A DNA stretch of 64,000 nt from Clostridiales bacterium (GCA_012519845.1 JAAYPK010000100.1:1-64000); one strand, 5' to 3'; counted from the stretch's first letter, positions 1-10,177 are shown. The notes: generated from the letters alone by a model not told the origin. Made by a program: numbers and translations.

Positions 1-2
1 AA

Positions 3-116
3 GAACTTAAAAGTGAAATTGATAGATATATATTTTATTACAACAACTACAGATATAAATGGAGTCAAAAAAAGATGACTCCTGTTCAATACAGAAATCA
101 TCTTCTTTGTGCTTAA
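3..116 (+). mobile_element. IS3-family (IS150-like) transposase, C-terminal end only, truncated by window start
   Basis: Frame 3 reads ELKSEIDRYIFYYNNYRYKWSQKKMTPVQYRNHLLCA*, a typical IS3 integrase-core C-terminus; followed by a TGTCCC-containing end (reverse strand) near 160. Confidence 0.85.
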
Positions 117-176
117 TCCTTTTTTTTATAATGTCCTTGACATAGGTATCAGATTATTTTGGGACAGCTCTTTTAT

Positions 177-2834
177 TTATATTGCCTTATCAGAATCTTC
201 TAGAGGATTCTTTTCTTTTTCATTATCAAAAACAAATATTTTAATTACTTGAATTATTAATGTTGGCATGAAGGCTAATATGTATATAGATAAAGCTAAA
301 TTACCACTAAGATTAGCCACTTCAAATAAACCTTGAAGACCTGGTATAAATAATACTGAATTTAATAAAACTAATCCAACTAAGAAAGCATACCAGCTAT
401 ACTTATTGGAGAAAATACCAAGTTTAAATATTGATTGTTTTCCTCTACAGTTAAAGCCATGAAATAATCTTGCTAAACATAATGTAGCAAAAGCCATTGT
501 GCTTGCAACACCATTATTACCAGTTGCATCTGTAGATAAACCAATATAAAAGGCTATTAATGTAAATATACCAATTAATAATCCTTCAAAACCAATTTCT
601 TTAGCAAAAGATTTTGTTAATATTGATTCTTTACTGTCTCTAGGCTTATCTTTAAGAACATCTTTTCTAGATTTCTCCATTCCTATAGCAATTGCAGGAA
701 GACTATCAGTTAATAAATTAATAAACAATAAGTGTACAGCTGCAAATGGAATAGGTAAAGCCATAATTGAAGAATATAAAACAGCTAATATACCTGAAGT
801 ATTACCAGATAATAAGAATTTAATTGAATTCTTTATATTTGCATAAACATTTCTTCCATTAGTAATTGCTTTAACAATAGTAGCAAAGTTATCATCTGTA
901 AGAATCATTGAAGCAGCATCTTTTGATACCTCGGTACCTGTTATGCCCATAGCAATTCCAATATCAGCTTTCTTTAAAGCAGGAGCATCATTTACACCAT
1001 CGCCTGTCATAGCTACAATATTACCTTTTTCTTGCCATGCATTTACAATACGAATTTTATGTTCAGGAGAAACTCTGGCGTAGACTGATATATTAGGAAG
1101 TTTTTTAGCTAATTCTTCATCAGACATTTTATCTAATTCTAAACCTTCAATAGCCATATCTCCATCTTGTAAAATGCCAATTTGTTTAGCAATGGCTGAA
1201 GCTGTGATTTTATGATCTCCAGTTATCATAATTGGTTTAATACCTGCTAAAATACAATTACTTACGGCTTCCTTAGATTCAACTCTTGGAGGATCAATCA
1301 TTGATATTAATCCTAAAAATACATAATCATATTCATCTTCTAATGTTAATTGTTTGTTCTCTTTAACTTCTTTATATGCAAAAGCTAAAACTCTTAATCC
1401 GTTTTCTGAAAGATATCTATTTGTATCAATAATTTTATTTTTATCTGTTTCAGTTATTTCTCTAATACCTTCTGAAGTTTTAATATGAGTAAGTCTGCTT
1501 AATAAAACATCAAAAGCACCTTTTGTATACATAATATACTTATTATCTATTTCATGTAAAGTACTCATAAGCTTTCTATCTGAGTCAAAAGGAACTTCTT
1601 GAAGTCTAGGATAATTAGAACGAATTTCACATTCTGATAATGAATAAAGATGTCCTAAATTTACAAAAGCAACTTCAGTAGGATCACCAATTTCAACACC
1701 ATCAACAGAAGTAGAGTCATTACATAACATTGATGCTCTAAGTAAGGATTTGTGAATTTCATTATTTTCAATATTAAGGTCTTCAGATTCAATTAAAGAA
1801 TTATCTACAAAAATTTGCTTAGTTGTCATTTTATTTTGTGTTAAAGTTCCAGTTTTATCTGAACAAATAATAGAAACACAACCCAAACTTTCTACTGATT
1901 TAATATTTTTAATAATAGCATTTTCTTTAGCCATCTTTTGAGTTCCAAGGGCTAAAACAATAGTAACAATAGAACTTAAAGCCTCTGGAATTGCAGCAAC
2001 AGCTAATGCTACAGCAAATAATAATGAATCAAGAATTGGCATTTCTCTATATAAACTTAATCCAAAAACAATAGCACAAATAATTAAGATTACAGTTGCA
2101 AGTTTTTTACTGAAATCATCTAATGATGCTTGGAGAGGAGTTTTCTTTTGTTGAGTTTCATCCATTAAAGTTGCTATTTTACCAAGTTCTGTAGTCATTC
2201 CTGTATTAGTAACTACTACAGTAGCACGACCATAAGTAACTAATGAACTTGAGAATACCATGTTTTTTTGGTCCCCTAAAGCTACTTCATTAGAATTAAT
2301 AGGCTCATGAAATTTATTAACACTTTCAGATTCACCTGTTAAAGAACTTTCATTTATTTGTAGTGAAAAATTATCAATAATACGTCCATCTGCAACAACT
2401 AAATCACCGGCTTCAAGAATTAAGATATCACCAGGAACAACCTCTCTTGAAGGAATTTGGACTTTACTACCATTACGCATTACTTTTGCAGAAGGTGCTG
2501 ATAAAGCCTTTAAGCTATTTAATGATTTTTCTGCATTGAAATGTTGAACAGTACCAAGAATTGCATTCATAATAATAACAGCAAAAATTACAATAGTACT
2601 TTCAATATTACCAGTAATAATAGAAATAATTCCAGCAGCTATTAATATACAAACAAGTAAATCTTTAAATTGTTCAAGAAAAACAGCTAATACACCTTTC
2701 TTTTTCTTTTCAGTAAGCTCATTATAACCATATTTTTCAGTAGCTTCTTTTACTTGATCACTAGATAAACCGTCTTTAGTTACTTTAAAACTCTTAAGGA
2801 CTTCATCAGACGATTTTGAATAATATTTTTCCAT
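177..2834 (-). CDS. P-type cation ATPase, Ca2+/Mn2+ (PMCA/SERCA-like) family
   Basis: 885 aa; motifs LTGES, CSDKTGTLTQNKM, TGDGVNDAPALKKADIGIAMG. Confidence 0.93.
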   Translation of the reverse strand: MEKYYSKSSDEVLKSFKVTKDGLSSDQVKEATEKYGYNELTEKKKKGVLAVFLEQFKDLLVCILIAAGIISIITGNIESTIVIFAVIIMNAILGTVQHFNAEKSLNSLKALSAPSAKVMRNGSKVQIPSREVVPGDILILEAGDLVVADGRIIDNFSLQINESSLTGESESVNKFHEPINSNEVALGDQKNMVFSSSLVTYGRATVVVTNTGMTTELGKIATLMDETQQKKTPLQASLDDFSKKLATVILIICAIVFGLSLYREMPILDSLLFAVALAVAAIPEALSSIVTIVLALGTQKMAKENAIIKNIKSVESLGCVSIICSDKTGTLTQNKMTTKQIFVDNSLIESEDLNIENNEIHKSLLRASMLCNDSTSVDGVEIGDPTEVAFVNLGHLYSLSECEIRSNYPRLQEVPFDSDRKLMSTLHEIDNKYIMYTKGAFDVLLSRLTHIKTSEGIREITETDKNKIIDTNRYLSENGLRVLAFAYKEVKENKQLTLEDEYDYVFLGLISMIDPPRVESKEAVSNCILAGIKPIMITGDHKITASAIAKQIGILQDGDMAIEGLELDKMSDEELAKKLPNISVYARVSPEHKIRIVNAWQEKGNIVAMTGDGVNDAPALKKADIGIAMGITGTEVSKDAASMILTDDNFATIVKAITNGRNVYANIKNSIKFLLSGNTSGILAVLYSSIMALPIPFAAVHLLFINLLTDSLPAIAIGMEKSRKDVLKDKPRDSKESILTKSFAKEIGFEGLLIGIFTLIAFYIGLSTDATGNNGVASTMAFATLCLARLFHGFNCRGKQSIFKLGIFSNKYSWYAFLVGLVLLNSVLFIPGLQGLFEVANLSGNLALSIYILAFMPTLIIQVIKIFVFDNEKEKNPLEDSDKAI

Positions 2835-2871
2835 AATAATCCTCCCTTTTTCAAATAAAGTTTATTTTTGG

Positions 2872-2929
2872 CAAAAAATAAGACTTTTAATATAATTTTT
2901 CACAAAATAAAAAATTATATTAAAAGTCT
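2872..2929 (-). terminator. Intrinsic terminator forming the expression platform of the upstream riboswitch
   Basis: On the minus strand AGACTTTTAATATAATTTTT pairs with AAAAATTATATTAAAAGTCT, followed by TTATTTTTTG. Confidence 0.85.
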
Positions 2930-3008
2930 GGTCACCATTTAGGTACACACCACCAGGTATAAATACCGCGATTGTTGATGATATGATTTTGACTACTCCC
3001 TTTTAATG
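2915..3008 (-). promoter_or_regulatory. Probable yybP-ykoY (Mn2+) riboswitch aptamer
   Basis: Minus strand AAAAGGGAGTAGTC...ATCATCAACAATCGCGGTATTTATACC...GTGTACC...GGTGACCAGACTTTTAAT resembles the yybP-ykoY core; P1 ATTAAAAG/CTTTTAAT is mutually exclusive with the terminator stem; lies directly upstream of a cation ATPase. Confidence 0.75.
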
Positions 3009-3166
3009 AAGCTATATAAAATTATAATATGATTATATAAGGTAAAGGACAAGATGTCAATAGGTTAATGCTAATGGTTTTAATTATAAATTCTATATTT
3101 TGAATAATATAAAAATGCAAGAAATATATTCTTGTTGATAATAAAGATTGCGCATGTTACTATATT

Positions 3167-3691
3167 GTGGATTTAATTATATGTGAGGTGAGCAATATCA
3201 ATAAAAGTAGAAAAATCAAAACAATATTTATAACACTAGTCACAACATTAATAATGGTATTATGCTTTTCAGTAGGTGTTTTAGCATCAACTAAAAAATT
3301 AGTTTGGACAGGAAGTAGTGCATTATTTGAGTCAGGTCAATTTATTGAGCAAGTTACTGTTAAAGCTATTAAGCTACAAAATGCTTTAGTTTTAGCAGAA
3401 GCAGAAAGGGATCAAGCTATTTCGGAAAAGAATAGATTAGAAAAAGAATTAGAAGATCTTAGAAATCAAAGCAATAATAACAATAATACTATTGGAAGAT
3501 TAGAACAAGAAATAATTGACAAAAATAATCAAATCATTGAAAAAGAAAATGAAATTATTTCAAAGAATAATGAAATTGCAGAATTAACAAGAGAACTTGA
3601 AACAGCAAATTCTCAAGCATCAACATTAAAGGGACAATTAGATTCAGCTAGATCAAAATTAGATGAAGCTGGAATTAATATTTGGAATTAA
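3167..3691 (+). CDS. Membrane-anchored or secreted coiled-coil protein
   Basis: N-terminal hydrophobic segment then a long Glu/Lys/Asn-rich heptad-like coiled coil. Confidence 0.6.
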   Translation: MDLIICEVSNINKSRKIKTIFITLVTTLIMVLCFSVGVLASTKKLVWTGSSALFESGQFIEQVTVKAIKLQNALVLAEAERDQAISEKNRLEKELEDLRNQSNNNNNTIGRLEQEIIDKNNQIIEKENEIISKNNEIAELTRELETANSQASTLKGQLDSARSKLDEAGINIWN

Positions 3692-3730
3692 TTTAATACA
3701 AAATAGATTAATAATGATATTATTTTACTA

Positions 3731-3763
3731 AAGCGAAGGTGTTATACATCTTCGCTTTTTTAT
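3731..3763 (+). terminator. Rho-independent terminator
   Basis: AAGCGAAGGTG...CATCTTCGCTTTTTT. Confidence 0.8.
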
Positions 3764-3887
3764 CAAGTATTGAATGGAAAAACAAAAAATAAGTGAGATT
3801 AATGTATTAGAAAAAGAAGCAAATATCACAAAGTTATAAATTTATCATAGTATATACTAGTAAAATAATACCTGGAGTTGAAATTTA

Positions 3888-4955
3888 TTGATATACGGGC
3901 TTATATTAGCAGGAGGAAAAGGAAGTAGATTATATCCATTATCAAGGTCATATGAACCAAAGCAATTTCTAAAGGTTATTAATGAAAATAGCTTTTTAGT
4001 TAATACGGTTGAGAGGATTAAGCCTTTAATAAATAATGAAAATATATATGTTATAACAAATGAAAGTTATAAGGAGAAAATTCTTACAGAGTTGAAAGAT
4101 TCTAAGGAGGATAATATTTTTACAGAACCTAGTAATAAAGAAACTGCTACATGTATAGGTCTTTCAGCAGTAAAACTATTAAAAAAAGATGTAGATGCTG
4201 TTATGGTAGTATTGCCATCAGATCACTATATAGAGGGAGAAAAAGCATATAATAATGTATTAAAGCAAGCAGTTGATCTTGCAAACAAAAAAAGAGGTAT
4301 TATAACATTAGGTATTGAACCATCTAGACCAGAAACAGGATATGGTTATATAGAGATGGGAGAAAGAGTAACTTATGATATTGCAACATATAAGGTTGCA
4401 AGATTTACTGAAAAGCCTAACATAGAAGTTGCAAAAGACTTTCTAATTAAAGGCACCTATTTATGGAATTCAGGTATGTTTATATTTAGGGCAGATGTTA
4501 TTTTAAGAGAGATTCAAAAATATCTTCCTGAAATGCATAAATCATTAATGGAAATATACAAGCACTTAGGTGAAGAAGATGAAGAAAGTGTAATAAGAGA
4601 ACAATACCAATTAATAGATGGAATATCAATTGATTTTGGAGTAATGCAAAAAACAAGAAAGGCCTATGTTATTAAATGTGATTTTGAGTGGGATGATATA
4701 GGTAGTTTTAATGCATTAAGCAGATTTCTTAGACGGGATTCCAATAATAGGTTTTCAGATAAGGTATTTTTAGAGGATTGTGAAAATTGCTCTATATTTG
4801 GTAATAAAAATTTAATTATAGGTTTAGGAATAAAAGATGTAGTTGTAGTGGATGCAGGGGATGTTATATTAGTGATGGATAAAGATAGAGACCAAGAAAT
4901 AAAGCATTTACTAAATGATTTAAGTAAGGAAAAAGAATATAAAGATTATTTATAA
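3888..4955 (+). CDS. manC: Mannose-1-phosphate guanylyltransferase
   Basis: LAGGKGSRLYPLSR, PSDHYI, FTEKPN, WNSGMF. Confidence 0.85.
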   Translation: MIYGLILAGGKGSRLYPLSRSYEPKQFLKVINENSFLVNTVERIKPLINNENIYVITNESYKEKILTELKDSKEDNIFTEPSNKETATCIGLSAVKLLKKDVDAVMVVLPSDHYIEGEKAYNNVLKQAVDLANKKRGIITLGIEPSRPETGYGYIEMGERVTYDIATYKVARFTEKPNIEVAKDFLIKGTYLWNSGMFIFRADVILREIQKYLPEMHKSLMEIYKHLGEEDEESVIREQYQLIDGISIDFGVMQKTRKAYVIKCDFEWDDIGSFNALSRFLRRDSNNRFSDKVFLEDCENCSIFGNKNLIIGLGIKDVVVVDAGDVILVMDKDRDQEIKHLLNDLSKEKEYKDYL

Positions 4956-5014
4956 AAACATGGATAATATTTATTAAAGGTATTATAATAAATATGAAGT
5001 AAATCCTAGAGGAT

Positions 5015-5605
5015 GTGTTAAATGTGTTAATGAATACTCATATGATAATGGCTAATAATATTATTAAGCAAGCAAGTTATAAGAAAAATTCATTAATTAA
5101 TAAAAATAGATTTATGTGGGGAAATCTTAAGCCAGATTGTGCATCAAAATATAAATTTAAGAAACATTATTATGATGAAAGTATTGAAATGATAATTGAA
5201 AAAATCAAAGAATTAAGTAGTTTATCTGTTTCTGAAATATATAATGATTTTGGGAAAAAAAAGTTTAGCGGTGAATTGGGGGTTATTTGCCATTTCATTT
5301 GTGACTATTTTTGTCTTCCACATAATCAAAGGTGGGAATTTAAAAAGGCAATAAAAAGACATGTAAAATATGAAAATACTTTAGCTAAAATTGCAAAAGT
5401 ATATGTGCCTTTAGGCAGAATGGATGCGAATTTACAACTAAATGAAATTAATGATTTTATAATAAACAATATTAAAGAATATGAAAAAGAGAGGGGCTAT
5501 GTTAGAGACCTTGAATATTCACATTTTGTTTGTAATAGTATTGTAAATATGATTTTAAATGAAATATATATAAATGAATATAATAAAGAAAGAAGAGCTG
5601 TTTAA
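5015..5605 (+). CDS. Zinc-dependent phospholipase C-like / S1-P1-type hydrolase family protein
   Basis: WGNLKPDC...KKHYYDES...ELGVICHFICDYFCLPHN pattern of Zn-binding His/Asp residues. Confidence 0.55.
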   Translation: MLNVLMNTHMIMANNIIKQASYKKNSLINKNRFMWGNLKPDCASKYKFKKHYYDESIEMIIEKIKELSSLSVSEIYNDFGKKKFSGELGVICHFICDYFCLPHNQRWEFKKAIKRHVKYENTLAKIAKVYVPLGRMDANLQLNEINDFIINNIKEYEKERGYVRDLEYSHFVCNSIVNMILNEIYINEYNKERRAV

Positions 5606-5627
5606 ATTTAAATGGCTCTTCTTTCTT
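5584..5627 (+). terminator. Terminator hairpin overlapping the stop codon of the preceding CDS
   Basis: AAAGAAAGAAGAGC...GCTCTTCTTTCTTT. Confidence 0.7.
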
Positions 5628-5730
5628 TATTCTTATAGTTGTTATTAAAGAAATTGGTTTAGTATTTTCTACTAATTGTGATAAATAATGTTGACATAAT
5701 CTATAGGGATGCATATAATAAAATTAACAA

Positions 5731-5746
5731 ATGAACATATGCTCAT
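5731..5746. promoter_or_regulatory. CzrA/SmtB-type operator
   Basis: ATGAACATATGCTCAT, near-perfect dyad with core TGAACATATGCTCA just upstream of an ArsR-family start. Confidence 0.65.
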
Positions 5747-5763
5747 ATGATGGGAGGTTTCTT

Positions 5764-6120
5764 ATGGATAATTTTATAGAAAGCTGTAATACTAATATAA
5801 TTCATAACGATGTAGTAGAAAAAGTTAAAGAGGAAATACCAAAGGATGAAATTTTATATGATTTAGCGGAATTTTTTAAAGTTTTTGGAGATACTACTAG
5901 AATAAAAATTATTTGTGCTTTATTTAATAAAGAAATGTGTGTATGTGATTTAGCAGCATTACTTGGAGTAACTCAATCAGCTATTTCACATCAGCTTAGA
6001 ACATTAAAATCAGCAAGATTAGTTAAATATAGAAGGGATGGCAAAATTGTTTATTATTCTTTAGATGATGAACATGTTAAGCATATATTTGATGAAGGAC
6101 TAAATCATGTAACTGAATAA
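5764..6120 (+). CDS. ArsR/SmtB-family metalloregulator (CzrA/CadC-like)
   Basis: EFFKVFGDTTRIKIICALF, MCVCDLAALLGVTQSAISHQLRTL; start placed at 5764 after SD GGGAGG. Confidence 0.88.
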   Translation: MDNFIESCNTNIIHNDVVEKVKEEIPKDEILYDLAEFFKVFGDTTRIKIICALFNKEMCVCDLAALLGVTQSAISHQLRTLKSARLVKYRRDGKIVYYSLDDEHVKHIFDEGLNHVTE

Positions 6121-6133
6121 AGGAGGGATTTTC

Positions 6134-8470
6134 ATGGTAGGAAAACAAATTAAATTCCAATTAGATGGATTAGATTGTGGAAATTGCGCAAATAAAATTG
6201 AAGAAAAGATTAATTCCTTAGTAGAAGTAGAAGAGGCATCAGTAAATTTCTCTTTAGGAATTGTAAATATAGAGTTAAAGTCCAATATTTCAAAAGATGA
6301 AATAAAGAAAAAAATTCAGGATATTGTTAATGAAATAGAACCGGATGTTTTAGTTAAAGAATATAATAAAGAAAAAATTGGAGAACGTGATTACCATGAA
6401 GAAAAATTAGTATTACGATTAAAGGGGTTAGATTGTGCAAATTGTGCTCAAAAAATAGAAAGCAAAATAAGCCAATTAGAAAATGTAGAAAAAGCAGAGA
6501 TTAATTTTTCTATTGAAAAGTTATCAGTTAAATTAAAGACAAAAAATAAGAATGAGACTATTAATGAGATAAAAAATATAGTTAAAGAAATAGAGCCAGA
6601 TATTATTGTTGAAAAATATAATAAAAATACAGAAGAAGAGGAAAGACTTATAAAGCTTCCAATAATTTTAGGAATTATATTATTTATAGTGGCAATGGTA
6701 GTGGGTGAGGACAATTTCTATACTCCTTTTATATTATTAGGTTCATACCTTTTAGTTGGAGGAAAAGTAATAATAAGTGCTGTTAGGAATTTAATAAATG
6801 GAGAGATATTTGATGAAAATTTCTTAATGACTATAGCAACTTTAGGAGCTTTTGCAATTAAAGAATATCCAGAAGCAGTTGCTGTTATGGTTTTTTATGA
6901 AATAGGAGAAATCTTTCAAGGTTATGCAGTTGGAAAATCAAGAAAATCAATATCATCACTTATGGATATAAAAGCAGATTATGCAAATGTTGTTAAGGAT
7001 AATAAAGAGATAAAAGTATCCCCAGAAGAGGTTTCAATAAATGATGTTATTGTTATTAAACCAGGGGAGAGAGTACCTCTTGATTGTATTATTATTGAAG
7101 GGCAATGTAGCACTGATACATCAGCATTAACAGGAGAATCATTGCCTGTTAGTAAAAAGGTTTCAGATGAACTTTTAGCAGGATCTATTAATTTAGATAA
7201 GGTAATTAAAGCAAAGGTAACAAAGGAATATGGAGAATCAACAGTTGCAAGAATATTAGAGCTTGTTGAAAATGCAAGTTCTAAAAAGGCTAAAACTGAA
7301 AAGTTTATAACTAAATTTTCAAAATATTATACTCCAACAGTAGTTGCTTTAGCAGTAGTACTTGCAATAGTTCCACCATTAATAATTAAGGATGCTTTAT
7401 TTAGTGATTGGATTTATAGAAGTTTAATATTTTTAGTAGTATCTTGTCCTTGTGCATTAGTTATTTCTATTCCACTGGGATTATTTGCGGGAATTGGAGG
7501 AGCATCTAAAAAAGGAATCTTAGTAAAAGGTGGAAATTACCTAGAAGCAATAAAAGAAGTTGATACTGTTGTATTTGATAAAACAGGAACATTAACAAAA
7601 GGGAATTTTAAAGTTACTGAAATAAATAATATTAATATTGATAAAGAAGAACTTATTAAAATAGCAGCTTATGGAGAAAGCTTTTCAAATCATCCTATTG
7701 CAAAATCAATATTATCAGAATATAAGAACTCAGTAGATAAAACATTAATTTCTGATTATGAGGAAATTGGAGGTAATGGAATTAAAGTAAAAATAGAAGG
7801 AAAAGAAGTACTACTTGGTAATAATAGACTTATGGATGATAATAGTATTGATTATAATAAAGTTGAAAGTGTTGGAACAATAATTAATATTGCTATTAAT
7901 AAAGAATATAAAGGATATATTGTTATTTCTGATGAAATAAAAGCAGATTCAAAGAAGGCAATAAAAGGTCTTAAAGAAAATGGAATTAAAAAAATAGTTA
8001 TGTTAACTGGTGATAACAAAAAAGTAGCTGACAAAATTGGAAGTGAATTAGGAATTGATGAAGTGTATTCAGAGCTTTTACCAGGAGATAAGGTAAATAA
8101 TATAGAAAAAATAATTGAATCTAGTAATGGTAAAGTTGCATTTGTAGGTGATGGAATAAATGATGCACCAGTTTTAGCTAGAGCTGATATAGGAATAGCA
8201 ATGGGAGGGATTGGATCAGATGCAGCTATTGAAGCAGCAGATATTGTTTTAATGAAAGATGAACCTTCTTCATTGGTGGATGCTATTAAAATAGGTAAAA
8301 AGGTTAATTCAATACTATGGGGAAATATCATTTTCTCATTAGGAGTTAAGGTATTAGTTCTATTATTAGCAACAGTCGGAATTGCAAATATATGGGGTGG
8401 AGTTTTTGCTGATGTAGGAGTTACTTTAATTGCAGTATTTAATTCGATGAGAGGATTAAATATCCATTGA
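6134..8470 (+). CDS. Zn2+/Cd2+-transporting P-type ATPase with two HMA domains
   Basis: GLDCGNCANKIE, GLDCANCAQKIE, SCPCALVIS, FDKTGTLT, GDGINDAPVLARADIG. Confidence 0.93.
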   Translation: MVGKQIKFQLDGLDCGNCANKIEEKINSLVEVEEASVNFSLGIVNIELKSNISKDEIKKKIQDIVNEIEPDVLVKEYNKEKIGERDYHEEKLVLRLKGLDCANCAQKIESKISQLENVEKAEINFSIEKLSVKLKTKNKNETINEIKNIVKEIEPDIIVEKYNKNTEEEERLIKLPIILGIILFIVAMVVGEDNFYTPFILLGSYLLVGGKVIISAVRNLINGEIFDENFLMTIATLGAFAIKEYPEAVAVMVFYEIGEIFQGYAVGKSRKSISSLMDIKADYANVVKDNKEIKVSPEEVSINDVIVIKPGERVPLDCIIIEGQCSTDTSALTGESLPVSKKVSDELLAGSINLDKVIKAKVTKEYGESTVARILELVENASSKKAKTEKFITKFSKYYTPTVVALAVVLAIVPPLIIKDALFSDWIYRSLIFLVVSCPCALVISIPLGLFAGIGGASKKGILVKGGNYLEAIKEVDTVVFDKTGTLTKGNFKVTEINNINIDKEELIKIAAYGESFSNHPIAKSILSEYKNSVDKTLISDYEEIGGNGIKVKIEGKEVLLGNNRLMDDNSIDYNKVESVGTIINIAINKEYKGYIVISDEIKADSKKAIKGLKENGIKKIVMLTGDNKKVADKIGSELGIDEVYSELLPGDKVNNIEKIIESSNGKVAFVGDGINDAPVLARADIGIAMGGIGSDAAIEAADIVLMKDEPSSLVDAIKIGKKVNSILWGNIIFSLGVKVLVLLLATVGIANIWGGVFADVGVTLIAVFNSMRGLNIH

Positions 8471-8545
8471 CAACATTAATTTAAGGATATATACTAATGA
8501 AGTTGAAAAAATTTCAGGCGTTATGAAAGCATTATTAGAAAAAGT

Positions 8546-8590
8546 GGCTTATGTATAGTTTAGGGTTGGACTGTGCATAAGCCTTATTTT
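8546..8590 (+). terminator. Rho-independent terminator
   Basis: GGCTTATG...CATAAGCCTTATTTTTA. Confidence 0.65.
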
Positions 8591-8620
8591 TAATTAAACA
8601 TATAAGCTTAGGAGGTAAAT

Positions 8621-9184
8621 ATGGGGATTATATCAATATTTGTAATGGCAGTTGCATTAGCGATGGATGCCTTTGCTGTATCCTTAACAATAGGAATAAA
8701 TACAATAAATGAAAAGAAAAACAAAATGTCACTTAAAGCAGGGTTATATTTTGGAATTTTTCAAGGAATAATGCCTTTAATCGGATGGGTATTAGGCATT
8801 AGGTTAATTAAGTACATAGAAAGTATTGATCATTGGATTGCTTTTATATTACTTGCTTTTCTTGGAATTAAAATGATTTATGAAGCTATAAAAGGCCAGG
8901 AAGAGGAATTAATAAAAGAATATACCAATAAGGAGTTTATGGTATTAGGTTTTGCTACAAGTGTTGATGCCTTAGCAGCAGGACTTAGTTTAGCCTGCAT
9001 AGGAACAAATATTATGCTATCTGTTTTGATAATAGGAGTTGTAACCTTAGTATTATCTTATATAGGGGTAGAATTAGGAGAAAAAATAGGCGAAAAAATA
9101 AGCAAAAAGGCAGAACTTTTAGGTGGACTTATTTTAGTTTTTATTGGAGTTAAAATTCTTTTAGAACATTTGTTACAAAAATAA
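8621..9184 (+). CDS. mntP: Manganese efflux pump MntP family
   Basis: MAVALAMDAFAVSLTIGI...FATSVDALAAGLSLA. Confidence 0.9.
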   Translation: MGIISIFVMAVALAMDAFAVSLTIGINTINEKKNKMSLKAGLYFGIFQGIMPLIGWVLGIRLIKYIESIDHWIAFILLAFLGIKMIYEAIKGQEEELIKEYTNKEFMVLGFATSVDALAAGLSLACIGTNIMLSVLIIGVVTLVLSYIGVELGEKIGEKISKKAELLGGLILVFIGVKILLEHLLQK

Positions 9185-9201
9185 AGTTAAAAAATTAACA
9201 A
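9184..9201. promoter_or_regulatory. Rex operator (autoregulatory)
   Basis: AAGTTAAAAAATTAACAA versus TTGTTAANNNNTTAACAA. Confidence 0.65.
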
Positions 9202-9304
9202 ATTCATGTAATAAAATCTTTTTTTTGTGATATTATATATTATAGAAATGATAGTAATTAGGGAAATTATATATTAATTTACTATTTAAGCAAAGGAGAT
9301 CGGT

Positions 9305-9943
9305 ATGGAAAAGAAAAAAAATATTTCTATGGCTGTTATTAAAAGATTGCCTAAATATCATAGATATCTAAATGAATTAATGAAGAATGATGTTGATAGA
9401 ATATCCTCAAAAGAATTAGGGGAAAAAATAGGATTTACAGCTTCTCAAATAAGACAAGATTTAAATTGCTTTGGAGATTTTGGACAGCAAGGCTATGGAT
9501 ATAATATAAGAGAGTTATATGGACAGATTAGCACAATACTTGGAATTGACAGAATATACAATACTGTAATTGTTGGTGCTGGTAATATAGGGCAAGCTAT
9601 AGCAAATTACAGATTTAATAGACTAGGGATAAATTTAACTGGTATTTTTGATGCTAATCCAGAGCTTATAGGAAAATCTATAAAAGATGTAGAAATAAAA
9701 GATGTAGCTAATCTAAAAGAGCATTTAGATAATAATTTTATTGATATCGGTGTTATTTGTGTACCTAGGATAAATGCTCAAAAAGTATGTGATGTAATGG
9801 TTAAGTGCGGAATAAAAGGAATTTGGAATTTTGCACCTGTTGATTTATCTGTACCAGAAGACGTTACTGTAGAAAATGTACATCTTAGTGAAAGTTTAAT
9901 GACTTTAATATATTTATTACATACAAAACAAGATGAAGAGTAA
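9305..9943 (+). CDS. rex: Redox-sensing transcriptional repressor Rex
   Basis: SQIRQDLNCFGDFGQQGYGY and Rossmann VGAGNIGQAI. Confidence 0.95.
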   Translation: MEKKKNISMAVIKRLPKYHRYLNELMKNDVDRISSKELGEKIGFTASQIRQDLNCFGDFGQQGYGYNIRELYGQISTILGIDRIYNTVIVGAGNIGQAIANYRFNRLGINLTGIFDANPELIGKSIKDVEIKDVANLKEHLDNNFIDIGVICVPRINAQKVCDVMVKCGIKGIWNFAPVDLSVPEDVTVENVHLSESLMTLIYLLHTKQDEE

Positions 9944-9954
9944 ATGTAAATATA

Positions 9955-9992
9955 GGTTCTAAAATCTTTAATTGGATTTTAGAACCTTTTTT
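9955..9992 (+). terminator. Rho-independent terminator
   Basis: GGTTCTAAAATC...GATTTTAGAACCTTTTTT. Confidence 0.85.
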
Positions 9993-10073
9993 ATTTCAAA
10001 TTATAGTAATGAAAGTACAGTACTAAAATTCATATGAACTATGGAATGTATATATATTTTTTTGGAAAAAATA

Positions 10074-10102
10074 TTGACAACAAGGAAAAAAAAGAGTATA
10101 TA
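10074..10102 (+). promoter_or_regulatory. Putative sigma-A promoter of the nitrogenase-like cluster
   Basis: TTGACA (10074-10079), 17 bp spacer, TATATA (10097-10102). Confidence 0.55.
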
Positions 10103-10177
10103 TATAATATACTTATTCATAGTATTCATACAACTTAAGTATGTTATTATATTGGATAAAAACTGACTAGAAAACTA

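Noticed and set aside
3167-3691. Phage tail or surface-layer role for the coiled-coil protein
   Set aside because: No neighbouring phage or S-layer genes; low-complexity coiled coil alone is not diagnostic
5713-5730. TTAACAA half-site as Rex box upstream of the ArsR gene
   Set aside because: Only one half-site; left half does not match
7852-8331. 159-aa minus-strand ORF opposite the Zn/Cd ATPase
   Set aside because: Lies wholly antisense to a conserved gene; composition is a codon-mirror artefact
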